Positions 16,198-24,593 of a stretch of DNA of 39,329 bases are shown piece by piece. Source of the DNA: Lentisphaerota bacterium (GTDB taxonomy: Bacteria; Verrucomicrobiota; Kiritimatiellia; PWTM01); NCBI GenBank assembly GCA_016873715.1, contig VGWF01000027.1, positions 1 through 39,329 of the forward strand, in the 5' to 3' direction. The first letter of the stretch is position 1; every line of letters begins with the position of its first letter. The notes beneath the pieces are model-generated. The model was given only the letters and a program-made list of their open reading frames with translations, did no database searches and was not told the origin of the DNA. The translations under genes and the position numbers were made by a program.

Positions 16198-17580
16198 ATG
16201 ATGACTTGCCTCCGTTGGTCGAGCCTCACCGCGGGCGTCCTGGCGCTCGCGATCCGGACCGTCCCCGCCCAGAACCCGCCGTACGATGTCTTCCCGCCCG
16301 CGGAGCCGCCGGTCTACCGCGTGCGCTACGAGGCCTCGGCGGAGCCGGGCGGACTGGCCTTCCCCGTGAACTACACCATCTGGATCCCGCCCGGCGCGAA
16401 GACGCTGCGCGGCGTGATCGTCCACCAACACGGCTGCGGCGAGGGCTCGTGCAAGTCGGGCCTGACCGGCGCCTACGACCTGCACTGGCAGGCCCTCGCG
16501 CGGGCCCACGACTGCGCGCTCCTCGCGCCGGCCTACGAGCAGCCGGAGAAGGCCGAGTGCCAGAAGTGGTGCGATCCTCGCAACGGGTCGGACGCGGCCT
16601 TCCGGCGCTGCCTCGCCGACCTCGGCGCGCGCTCGGGCCATCCCGAAATGGCGACGGTGCCGTGGGCGCTCTGGGGCCACAGCGGCGGCGGACACTGGGC
16701 GGGCGCCATGGTGCTGCTGCATCCGGGCAGGGTCGCTGCCGCGTGGCTGCGTTCGGGCGTGCCGCTGCTGGCGGCCAACCCGGAGCGGCCGACGATCAAG
16801 CCGCACGCGCTGCCCGACGCGCCGTTCGGGGTGCCGATCATGTGCAACCCCGGCACGAAGGAGGGCGTGACCGTCAAGGAGGGCCGCTTCAAGGGCGTGT
16901 GGCCCGCCAACGAGGCCTTCTTCGGCTCGGTGCGGGCGCGCGGCGAACCGATCGGCATCGCGATCGATCCGCTGACCAGCCACGAATGCGGCAACCAGCG
17001 CTACCTGGCGATCCGGTGGCTCGACGCCTGCCTCCGCGCCCGTCTGCCGGAAACCCCGGGCGGCGCGCTCCGCCCGATGCCGGCCGGCGCCGCGTGGCTG
17101 GCCCCCGTGGGCGGCACGGAGGCCGTGCCCGCCGCGTCGTTCCAAGGCGACCCGCTGAAGGCCGTGTGGCTGCCCGACGGGGCCGTGGCGCGGCTGTGGA
17201 TGCAGTACGCGAAGGACACGGCGGTCGCCGACACCACGCCGCCGTCCGCGCCGGTGAATGTGCGCGTCACGGACAACGTCCTCACGTGGGAGGCGGAGGC
17301 CGATCTCGAGAGCGGCATCGCGCGGTTCATCATCGAGCGCGACGGGCAGGTCCTCGCGCGCGTGCCGGAGAAGGACGCAAACCCCTTCGGCCGCCCCCTC
17401 TTCCAGGGACTCCAGTACAGCGACACGCCGGTCCAGCCGCTCGTGCCGATGCGCTACGCCGACGCCGTCCCCGGCCGCGCGCATGCCTACCGCGTCATCG
17501 CCGTCAACACGGCGGGTCTCCAGTCGGCGCCGTCCGCACCGAACGGGAAGGATGGCAAACGAATGGGGGCAGGCGAATAG
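16198..17580 (+). CDS. Secreted alpha/beta hydrolase with C-terminal fibronectin III-like domain
   Basis: 460 residues. A signal peptide ([23 protein letters not shown], cleaved before QNPP) precedes an alpha/beta-hydrolase fold. The nucleophile elbow is G160-H-S162-GGG in [16 protein letters not shown]. The oxyanion region is [12 protein letters not shown], and H262 in [18 protein letters not shown] is the likely catalytic His. From about residue 346 an FN3-like domain begins [14 protein letters not shown] and shows [17 protein letters not shown] and [16 protein letters not shown]. This is the esterase/LpqC-like class; a polysaccharide acetyl- or feruloyl-esterase role would fit the neighbourhood but is inference. 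The start could equally be the ATG at 16201. No Shine-Dalgarno is visible, in line with the -10 box close to the ATG. Confidence 0.8.
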   Translation: MMTCLRWSSLTAGVLALAIRTVPAQNPPYDVFPPAEPPVYRVRYEASAEPGGLAFPVNYTIWIPPGAKTLRGVIVHQHGCGEGSCKSGLTGAYDLHWQALARAHDCALLAPAYEQPEKAECQKWCDPRNGSDAAFRRCLADLGARSGHPEMATVPWALWGHSGGGHWAGAMVLLHPGRVAAAWLRSGVPLLAANPERPTIKPHALPDAPFGVPIMCNPGTKEGVTVKEGRFKGVWPANEAFFGSVRARGEPIGIAIDPLTSHECGNQRYLAIRWLDACLRARLPETPGGALRPMPAGAAWLAPVGGTEAVPAASFQGDPLKAVWLPDGAVARLWMQYAKDTAVADTTPPSAPVNVRVTDNVLTWEAEADLESGIARFIIERDGQVLARVPEKDANPFGRPLFQGLQYSDTPVQPLVPMRYADAVPGRAHAYRVIAVNTAGLQSAPSAPNGKDGKRMGAGE

Positions 17581-17903
17581 AAGGCGAACGGCGACAGGAC
17601 GAGAACCGAGGTGGCTGACGTCCGCCATCACACCCTGTTGGAGGGGCGAGCTACCGCGAGCCCGAACGCAGCGCATCCGAAGCATCCTCTGCCCCCAGCC
17701 TCGCACAGCTCGGCTCTCCATCGAACCGCCGGGCAAGATGCCAGATGGCCACGGTCGGGAGCGGAGTTCCATGTCGTTGGATGTCGGCTCCGACCTTCGA
17801 TGTTGGATGTTCGATGTTCGGCGTTCGGCGTTCGCCTTTCCTCCCGGCTTCCGCCTCCCGCACCTTTCATGGCATGGTGTCCGTCGCACGAGGGAGAAAA
17901 CGG
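17581..17903. other. 323-base non-coding stretch before the sulfatase/GH26 operon
   Basis: No gene supported; several open frames on both strands are low-complexity shadows. It contains the heptamer array at 17796-17837. A possible promoter lies at TTCCGC (17849-17854), 18 bases, CATGGT (17873-17878), 25 bases before the operon's first ATG. Base use here is less GC-rich than in the genes. Confidence 0.5.
17796..17837 (+). repeat. Heptamer tandem array
   Basis: Six consecutive 7-base units: TTCGATG, TTGGATG, TTCGATG, TTCGGCG, TTCGGCG, TTCGCCT. A further TTGGATG lies just upstream (about 17776-17782). The array ends 66 bases before the first gene of the operon. Confidence 0.8.
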
Positions 17904-19697
17904 ATGAAACGTATCGCAGGGCTTGTCGTGATGGCGGCGGGGCTGGCGGGGGCGGTTGAGCCGGCGGACCGCGACCTCATCCCCGAGGCGCGGGCGGTGC
18001 TCGGCTATCTCGAGTCCGTTTACGGAAAGCAGTCGCTCGGCGCGGTGTCCGGCAACGACAACGCGGGCTTCGTGCAGGAGGTGTCCGGGCGCCTGCCGGC
18101 GATCGTCTCGTTCGACCTCTGCGGCTGGAACAGCCCGACGTGGGGAAAGACCTACACGCCGGTGGTCGAGGGCTCCATCGAGTCCGCCAAGGCCTGGTGG
18201 GATCGCGGCGGCATCGTCGCCATGCAGTTCCACTGGAAGCATCCCGCGAAGACGAACGGCTCCGCGTGGGTCGGCAAGCACGGGAACAGCCCGCCGAGCG
18301 GCCCCTACGACATGGCGAACGTCACGAAGCCCGGCACGCCCGCGCACGAGGCGTTCATGACGGACCTCGCGCGGCACGCCGACTACCTGCAGCGGCTGGC
18401 CGAGGCCCGGGTGCCCGTGCTGTGGCGTCCGTTCCACGAGATCGACGGCGGCTGGTTCTGGTGGACGGACACGGAGACCCCGGAGAACACCGCCGCCGCG
18501 TGGCGGATGATGTTCGACTTCCTCGTGAAGGAGCGGAAGCTCCACAACCTGATCTGGGTCTTCAATCCCGGCGTCCACGCGGGCGGTTACAAGAAGATGC
18601 TGCGCGAGACGAAGAAGGAGGGGACGCTCGCCGACGAGATCGCGTTCCGAAAGCGCTACTACCCCGGCGCGGCCTACTGCGACCTCGCGGGCATCGACAT
18701 CTACCCGAACAAGGCCGAGGGCTACGGCGATCCGACGGGCGACACCTTCCCGAAGGCGTGGGAGATCATGACGCAGGTCGCGCCGGGGAAGATGCTCGCG
18801 ATGTGCGAGTCGTCCGGCGTGATCCACCCCGGCCTGATGGAGGCGAAGGGGCCGCGCTGGCTCTACACGCTCCAGTGGTTCTCCGGCGAACCCGCCTACG
18901 CGCGCGAGGTCTATGCCCACGGCTTCCTCGTCACCCTCGACGAGCTGCCGCCGCTCAACCCCGGCGCCCTGCCCTTCGCGCGGCTCGTCGCGCCGGCGGA
19001 CGGCGCGGCGCTGCCCGCCGGCGACGTCGAGCTGAAGGCCGACACCGGCGCGCGGGCGGGCGACATCGCGCAGGTCGAGTTCCTCGCCCTGCCCGGGTCG
19101 TGGAAGAACGGGTGGATGATGAAGGCTTCGGAGAAGGAGGCGGCCTTCGCCGGTGCCGCGCCCGTCGGGGTCGCGAAGGCGCCGCCGTTCACGGCGACGT
19201 GGAAGGCCCCGCCGGCCGGACTGCACACGGTCGTCGCGCGCATCACGGACCGGAAGGGCCGGTCGACGGTCTCCAACGCGGCGCGCGTCGCGGCGGGGCT
19301 GGACAACCTGGCGCGGCGCGGAACGTTCACGGCCTCGTCGGGGGCGGACGGCGCGGCGAAGGCGGGCGACGGCGACCTCTTCACGCCGTGGAGCGGCGAC
19401 AAGAAGGAGGACCAGTGGCTGGCGGTCGACCTCGGCGCGGCCACGACCGTCGGCGCCGTCGCCGTGTCGTGGTGGAAGGCCTACGCGAAAGCGTGGGAGA
19501 TCCAGGTCTCCGACGACGGCGCGGCGTGGCGGACGGTCCACGCGGTGCCGAAGAAGAGCGAGTTCCTCGGCAACACCGACGTCGTCCGCTTCGACCCGGT
19601 CCGCGCGCGGCACGTCCGGCTCTTCTGCAAGGAGCGCGGCACCGACTGGGGCGGCTACACGGTCTACGAACTCGGCGTCTACGGGAGCCTGCCATGA
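17904..19697 (+). CDS. Secreted GH26 beta-mannanase-like hydrolase with Ig-like and discoidin (CBM32-like) domains
   Basis: 597 residues; GGGAG 7 bases before ATG 17904 and a signal peptide MKRIAGLVVMAAGLAGA fix the start. The GH26 barrel (about 22-345) shows SFDLCGWNSPTW, VAMQFHWKHP, the acid/base E179 in WRPFHEIDGGWFWW, and the nucleophile E302 in LAMCESSG. This is the pattern of family 26, mainly endo-beta-1,4-mannanases. A bacterial Ig-like domain follows (about 355-460, ending TVVARITDRKGRSTVSNAARV). A discoidin/F5-8C domain comes last (about 468-597, with QWLAVDLGAATTVGAVAVSWW and ARHVRLFCKERG), probably a carbohydrate-binding module. It opens a six-gene operon with sulfatases, suggesting attack on a sulfated mannose-containing glycan; the substrate is inference. 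Confidence 0.9.
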   Translation: MKRIAGLVVMAAGLAGAVEPADRDLIPEARAVLGYLESVYGKQSLGAVSGNDNAGFVQEVSGRLPAIVSFDLCGWNSPTWGKTYTPVVEGSIESAKAWWDRGGIVAMQFHWKHPAKTNGSAWVGKHGNSPPSGPYDMANVTKPGTPAHEAFMTDLARHADYLQRLAEARVPVLWRPFHEIDGGWFWWTDTETPENTAAAWRMMFDFLVKERKLHNLIWVFNPGVHAGGYKKMLRETKKEGTLADEIAFRKRYYPGAAYCDLAGIDIYPNKAEGYGDPTGDTFPKAWEIMTQVAPGKMLAMCESSGVIHPGLMEAKGPRWLYTLQWFSGEPAYAREVYAHGFLVTLDELPPLNPGALPFARLVAPADGAALPAGDVELKADTGARAGDIAQVEFLALPGSWKNGWMMKASEKEAAFAGAAPVGVAKAPPFTATWKAPPAGLHTVVARITDRKGRSTVSNAARVAAGLDNLARRGTFTASSGADGAAKAGDGDLFTPWSGDKKEDQWLAVDLGAATTVGAVAVSWWKAYAKAWEIQVSDDGAAWRTVHAVPKKSEFLGNTDVVRFDPVRARHVRLFCKERGTDWGGYTVYELGVYGSLP

Positions 19698-21199
19698 AGC
19701 GGACGATGGCGGGCGCGGTGGTCTTCGGACTGGCGGCGGCGCTCGGTTGGGCGACACGGGGGACGGCCGCGGACGCGCCGGCGGCGCGGATGAATGTGCT
19801 CTTCGTCGCGGTCGACGACCTGCGCCCGGAGCTGGGCTGCTACGGCGTGAAGGGGGTCCTCTCGCCGGCCATCGACCGGCTCGCCGCGCGCGGCACGGTC
19901 TTCGAGCGCGCCTACTGCCAGCAGGCGGTCTGCTCGCCGTCGCGCACGAGCCTGCTGACCGGCTGCCGGCCGGACACGACGCGGGTCTACGACCTCGAGA
20001 CGCACTTCCGGAAGAACCTGCCGGACGTCGTCACGCTGCCGCAGCACTTCAAGGCCCACGGCTACTTCACGCGCAGCGTCGGCAAGATCTTCCACAACGG
20101 GCTCGACGACGCGCCGTCGTGGTCCGAACCGTCCGCGAAGGCCACGCGCCCGCAGTACTCGCTGCCCGCCAACCGGGAGCTGGTCGCCCGCAGGACCGAG
20201 GAGGCGAAGGGACGCGAGTTCAAGACCGCCAGCGCCCGCTACAACGCGACGACCGGTCCGTCGACCGAATGCGCCGACGTCGCGGACAACGCCTATTCCG
20301 ACGGCGCGATCGCCGACGCCGCCATCGGGATGCTGCGCGCCGCGAAGGACGGGCCGTTCTTCCTCGCCGTCGGCTTCCTCAAGCCGCACCTGCCCTTCAT
20401 CGCGCCGAAGAAGTACTGGGACCTCTACCGGCGGGACGACATCGCGGCCGCGCCGAACCCCTTCGCCCCCGACGGCGCGCCCGGGTTCGCGCTGCCCGAC
20501 TGGGGCGAGCTGCGCGCCTACGCGGACATCCCGCGCTCGGGTCCGCTGCCGGAGGAGCAGGCACGCCTGCTCAAGCACGGCTACTACGCCTGCGTCAGCT
20601 ACATGGACGCCCAGCTCGGGCGCGTGCTGGACGAACTGGACCGCCTCGGCCTGCGCGAGACGACCGTCGTCGTGCTCTGGGGCGACCACGGCTGGAAGCT
20701 CGGCGACCACGGCGCGTGGTGCAAGCACACCAACTTCGAGATCGACACCCGCGCGCCGCTGATCTGCGCGGCGCCGGGGCGGAAGGGCGCGGGGCGCACC
20801 AGCCGCGCGCTCGTCGAATTCGTCGATATTTACCCCTCGCTGTGCGAGCTCGCCGGCCTGCCGCTGCCGACGCACCTGGAGGGCCTGAGCTTCGCGCCGC
20901 TGCTCGACACGCCGGACCTGACCTGGAAGCCCGCCGCGTTCAGCCAGTACCCGCGCGGCCCGGTCATGGGCCACACGATGCGCACCGACCGGTACCGGTT
21001 CACGCGCTGGGTCGCGAAGGACGGCACGGAATCCGCCCGCGAGCTGTACGACCACCAGGCGGATCCGCAGGAGAACCGGAACGTCGCCGGCGCGCCCGAA
21101 CACAAGGCGCTGCTTGCGGACCTCACCGCGCAGATGCAGGCCGGATGGAAGGCCGCGCGCGCCGCAGTCGCCGGCGGATCGAAGGAGAACCGGCCATGA
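19694..21199 (+). CDS. Secreted sulfatase, iduronate-2-sulfatase-like (S1_7 type)
   Basis: 501 residues; start overlaps the GH26 stop (ATGA). Signal peptide to about residue 26. The formylglycine motif is C80-S-P-S-R84 in QAVCSPSRTSLLTG, a Cys-type site. Metal ligands include D41/D42 (VAVDDLRPELGCYG) and D331/H332 in GDHGWKLGDHG. The stretch AWCKHTNFE after it is characteristic of the iduronate-2-sulfatase branch, as are RPDTTRVYDLETHFR and GFLKPHLPFIAPKKYWDLY. It would hydrolyse a sulfate ester in the periplasm or outside the cell. Maturation needs a formylglycine-generating enzyme or anSME, not present in this window. Confidence 0.93.
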   Translation: MKRTMAGAVVFGLAAALGWATRGTAADAPAARMNVLFVAVDDLRPELGCYGVKGVLSPAIDRLAARGTVFERAYCQQAVCSPSRTSLLTGCRPDTTRVYDLETHFRKNLPDVVTLPQHFKAHGYFTRSVGKIFHNGLDDAPSWSEPSAKATRPQYSLPANRELVARRTEEAKGREFKTASARYNATTGPSTECADVADNAYSDGAIADAAIGMLRAAKDGPFFLAVGFLKPHLPFIAPKKYWDLYRRDDIAAAPNPFAPDGAPGFALPDWGELRAYADIPRSGPLPEEQARLLKHGYYACVSYMDAQLGRVLDELDRLGLRETTVVVLWGDHGWKLGDHGAWCKHTNFEIDTRAPLICAAPGRKGAGRTSRALVEFVDIYPSLCELAGLPLPTHLEGLSFAPLLDTPDLTWKPAAFSQYPRGPVMGHTMRTDRYRFTRWVAKDGTESARELYDHQADPQENRNVAGAPEHKALLADLTAQMQAGWKAARAAVAGGSKENRP

Positions 21200-22623
21200 A
21201 CGTCCGTCACGCGATCGCCCCCCTCGCCGGCCTGGCCGTCCTCGCGGCCGCCGCCGCGGCCGCGCAGCGGCCGAACCTGGTGCTCGTCACCGCCGACGAC
21301 ATGGGCTTCCAGCTCGGCTGCTACGGGGATCCCGTCGTCACGACGCCGCACATGGACCGGCTCGCCCGCGAGGGCCTTCGGTTCACGCGGGGCTACGTGA
21401 CGCAGGCCTCGTGCAGTCCGTCGCGCAGCAGCATGCTGACCGGGCTCTATCCGCACCAGAGCGGGCAGATCGGGCTCGCCCACCTCGGCTACTCGATGCG
21501 GCCGGATGTCCCGACGATGCCCACGCTGCTGAAGCGGGCCGGCTACCGCACCGGCATCATCGGCAAGCTCCACGTCGCGCCGGAGGCCGCCTTCGATTTC
21601 GACTTCAAGGAGACGAACACCGCCGACACGCGCGACATGGCGAAGGTGCGGGCGAAGTGCGAGGCGTTCGTCGGCGCCGATCCGCGGCGGCCGTTCTTCC
21701 TCATGCTGAACTTCTTCGACCCGCACGACCCGCACCTGCAGGACGTCAACGGCAGCCCCCGGGCGAAGATCGCGGCGGAGCAGGCCCGGGAGTACCCCTT
21801 CTTAGGAACCAACGCACCGGCGATGCGGCAGCGGGTGGCGGAGTTCGCGACGTGCGTGAACCGCGTCGACGAGGGCATCGGCGTGCTGATGGAGATCCTG
21901 CGCGGGCGCGGGCTCGACTCGAACACGGTGGTCGTGGTCCTCGGCGACAACGGCCCGCCGCTGCCGCGCGCGAAGGTGACGTCCTTCGAGGCCGGCGTGA
22001 ACGTTCCGTTCCTCGCGTGGGCGCCCGGCCGGATCGCGCCGCGCGTCGGGGACGAACTCGTCTGCACGACCGACCTCCTGCCGACCTTCCTCGAACTCGC
22101 CGGCGCGCCGGCGCCCGGCGGGCTGCCGGGCCGGTCGCTGCTCCCGGCCTTCCGCGGCGCCCCCCCCGGCTGGCGCGCGACGCTGGCCACCGAGTACACG
22201 ACGCACGAGCCGCGCAACCTGAACCCGCAGCGCAGCCTCCGCGACGCGCGGTACAAGCTCACCACGACCCTGCTGCTCGACCCGGCGTTCCGGTGGCCCG
22301 ACGGCATCGACCCCGAGGAGTACCGCAAGGTGCAGCGCAAGGCCGCCACGGGAGAGTTCCTCGAGCTGTACGACCTGCAGGCCGACCCGCACGAGTTCAC
22401 GAACCTCGCCGGCCGCGCGGAACTGCGCGACGTGCAGGAGCGTCTCTCCGCCGAACTCCGCCGCTGGCGCGAGGCGACGCAGGACCCGCTCCTCGACCCC
22501 GCTGCGCTGCAGGCGCTCGTGGTGAAGGAGAAGGACGCCCCGCCGACGCCCGTCCCCGCGTGGAGGAAGGCGAAAGCCCCGCCCGCGCCGGCGCCCGGAG
22601 GCCGGAAAGGCGGGACGCCGTGA
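21196..22623 (+). CDS. Secreted sulfatase, heparan N-sulfatase (sulfamidase)-like
   Basis: 475 residues, ATGA overlap with the preceding sulfatase. Signal peptide MNVRHAIAPLAGLAVLAAAA, cleaved before QRPNLV. Formylglycine site C73-S-P-S-R77 in QASCSPSRSSMLTG. Metal-site residues D34/D35 in VTADDMGFQLGCYG and the GDNG of VVVVLGDNGPPLPRAK. GLYPHQSGQIGL, YRTGIIGKLHVAPE and FFLMLNFFDPHDPH are typical of the sulfamidase-like S1_8 branch. The tail beyond about 440 is Pro/Ala/Lys-rich (PTPVPAWRKAKAPP) and probably disordered. Second sulfatase in the operon, so the substrate probably has more than one sulfate position. Confidence 0.92.
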   Translation: MNVRHAIAPLAGLAVLAAAAAAAQRPNLVLVTADDMGFQLGCYGDPVVTTPHMDRLAREGLRFTRGYVTQASCSPSRSSMLTGLYPHQSGQIGLAHLGYSMRPDVPTMPTLLKRAGYRTGIIGKLHVAPEAAFDFDFKETNTADTRDMAKVRAKCEAFVGADPRRPFFLMLNFFDPHDPHLQDVNGSPRAKIAAEQAREYPFLGTNAPAMRQRVAEFATCVNRVDEGIGVLMEILRGRGLDSNTVVVVLGDNGPPLPRAKVTSFEAGVNVPFLAWAPGRIAPRVGDELVCTTDLLPTFLELAGAPAPGGLPGRSLLPAFRGAPPGWRATLATEYTTHEPRNLNPQRSLRDARYKLTTTLLLDPAFRWPDGIDPEEYRKVQRKAATGEFLELYDLQADPHEFTNLAGRAELRDVQERLSAELRRWREATQDPLLDPAALQALVVKEKDAPPTPVPAWRKAKAPPAPAPGGRKGGTP

Positions 22624-24593
22624 GAATCCGGATTCCAGCCGCCCTCGCGGCGGCGCTGGGGGCGTTCGCGGCGGCGGGCGGGCCGGACGGCGGCGGGCTG
22701 CGCGTGTACCACATCGGCAACAGCCACACCGATTCGCTGCGGAACACGCTGATGCCCCTGGCCGTCGCGGCCGGGCACTCGAACCACTTCTTCTCGACGT
22801 CGATCATCCTCGGCGCGCCGCTGCGGTGGATCCGCGACCACGACAAGGACTGCCGCGAGCGGCCGTGGTCGGAAGGACTCGCGCCCGCGAACGCATGGGA
22901 CGCGGCCACCCTCCAGTGCTACGCGAGCGACGAGGACGACATCGCCGCCGCCGTCCACTTCGCCGGGCTGCTCCTCCGCGGAAACCCGAAGTGCCGCATC
23001 CTCATCTACACCATCTGGCCCGGCGCGGACGACGATTGGGAGGCCCCGAAGCACGAACGCACCGAGGCCCGCTCGGAACTCTACGCCGCCGCCATCGCGA
23101 AGGCCTTCCCCGACGCGCCGGCGCCGCGCGTCGCGCCGACCAGCCTCGTGATGCGCGAACTCGGACGCCTCGCCGACGCCGGGGAACTGCCCGGCGTGCC
23201 GTCGCGGTTCGCCCTGCTCTCCGACGGCGGCCACCTCGCCGCGGCCGGCCACTACGCCGTCAGCGCGGCGTTCTGCTCGATGCTCTACAACGAGCCGCCG
23301 TTCGCCTACCCCGGCCGGATCCTGGCGTACGCGAGGGAGTCGAAGACCGAGAAGCGGGTCAGCCCCGACCGGGTGCAGTTCGAACTGCCGTCCGAAACGG
23401 CGTCGGTCATCCGGCGGGTCGTGTGGGATGTGCTCGCGACCTATCCGCCCGCGGGCGTCGACGCCGGACTGGTCATCGCCGACCGCGCGCTGCCCGCCGC
23501 GATCGCCGGGCGCCCGTACGCCCATGCGTTCCGCGCGCTCCACGCCTCCGGCCCGGCCGCATGGTCGCTCGCGGGCGGCACGCTCCCGGCCGGGCTGGCG
23601 CTGGGCGTGGACGGCGCACTCTCGGGAACCCCGGCGGCGCCCGGGTCGTTCGCGTTCACGATCCGCGTCGAGGCCGGTGGGCGCCGGTTCGAGAAGCCCT
23701 TCACGCTGGTCGCCAGCGGGGACCGTCCGCCGCGGATCGCGCCGGCGGATCCCGGGGCCGTCCCGCTCGACCGGCCCGTGTTCCACGAACTCCGGGCCGA
23801 CGGCGGCGTGGGCAAGCTCGCGTGGAGCCTCGCGTCGGCCGACGCCCGGCTGCCCTACGGCGTGCGGCTGGCGAAGACGGGGATCCTTCTCGGCACGCCG
23901 GGCGAGGCGGGGGAGTTCCGCTTCGCCGTGCGCGTGACCGATGCGCATCCCGACGGGCCGCGCAGCGACGAAAGGTCCTTCGTGTGGCGGATCGACCCCG
24001 CGACGCCGGCCGCGCTGGTGGTGCCCGTCGTGAAGGCCGCGCCCGTGCTCGACGGGAACCTCGACGAGCCCTTCTGGCGGCTCGACCAGGCCGTCACCGG
24101 CGCCCCGCCCGCGAAGGCCGCCTCGTTCGGGGCCGTCTGGGTGCCGAACCGCGACTGGCGCAAGGGCGGCACCGTCTACATCGGCGTGAAGGTGGGCGAC
24201 GGCGCCGCGGGACGGGGCCCCGGGGATGCGGTCCACCTCTATCTCGACGGCATGCACAACCGCGAGACGATGTACAACCAGGACGACACCCACTTCGTGA
24301 TCCGGCGCGACGGGAAGACGGAGTCGGTCCGCGGCAAGCCGAACTGGTTCCTCAAGGCCGCCGCGCGCGAGGCCGACGGCGGCTGGACGCTGGAGATCGC
24401 CGTGCCGCACAACTACTTCGTCGGCGCCGGCGCATGGATCGACATGGCGCCGCGGGCCGTCTATGGATTCGACCTGGCCGTCGGGTCCGGTGCGGGCGGC
24501 TCGGCGCGGTCGTACTGGCGCGGCTCGGCGGCGAACGACGAGGACACGAGCGGATTCGGAAGCCTGGTGCTCGGCGGGGAGGGGAAGCAATGA
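22620..24593 (+). CDS. Secreted SGNH-like esterase with two putative-Ig domains and a CBM9-like domain
   Basis: 657 residues, GTG start overlapping the previous stop (GTGA). After a short signal sequence comes an SGNH-hydrolase-like domain: VYHIGNSHTDSLRNTL with S35 as probable nucleophile, and D202-GG-H205 in LLSDGGHLAAAGHY as the Asp/His pair. Two He_PIG-type Ig modules follow (about 290-370 and 380-460), each with the LPAGLALGVDGALSGTPAAPG-like pattern or its variant TGILLGTPGEAGEF. The last part (about 463-657) is CBM9/DOMON-like: APVLDGNLDEPFWRL, VYIGVKVGD, DAVHLYLDGMHN and DDTHFVIRRDG. The likely role is removal of acyl groups from a polysaccharide held by the C-terminal domain; the activity is inference. 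Confidence 0.75.
   Translation: MRIRIPAALAAALGAFAAAGGPDGGGLRVYHIGNSHTDSLRNTLMPLAVAAGHSNHFFSTSIILGAPLRWIRDHDKDCRERPWSEGLAPANAWDAATLQCYASDEDDIAAAVHFAGLLLRGNPKCRILIYTIWPGADDDWEAPKHERTEARSELYAAAIAKAFPDAPAPRVAPTSLVMRELGRLADAGELPGVPSRFALLSDGGHLAAAGHYAVSAAFCSMLYNEPPFAYPGRILAYARESKTEKRVSPDRVQFELPSETASVIRRVVWDVLATYPPAGVDAGLVIADRALPAAIAGRPYAHAFRALHASGPAAWSLAGGTLPAGLALGVDGALSGTPAAPGSFAFTIRVEAGGRRFEKPFTLVASGDRPPRIAPADPGAVPLDRPVFHELRADGGVGKLAWSLASADARLPYGVRLAKTGILLGTPGEAGEFRFAVRVTDAHPDGPRSDERSFVWRIDPATPAALVVPVVKAAPVLDGNLDEPFWRLDQAVTGAPPAKAASFGAVWVPNRDWRKGGTVYIGVKVGDGAAGRGPGDAVHLYLDGMHNRETMYNQDDTHFVIRRDGKTESVRGKPNWFLKAAAREADGGWTLEIAVPHNYFVGAGAWIDMAPRAVYGFDLAVGSGAGGSARSYWRGSAANDEDTSGFGSLVLGGEGKQ

Noticed and set aside
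17581-17903. Small genes on either strand in the 323-base gap
   Set aside because: Open frames here follow the heptamer repeats and low-complexity sequence and lack ribosome sites.
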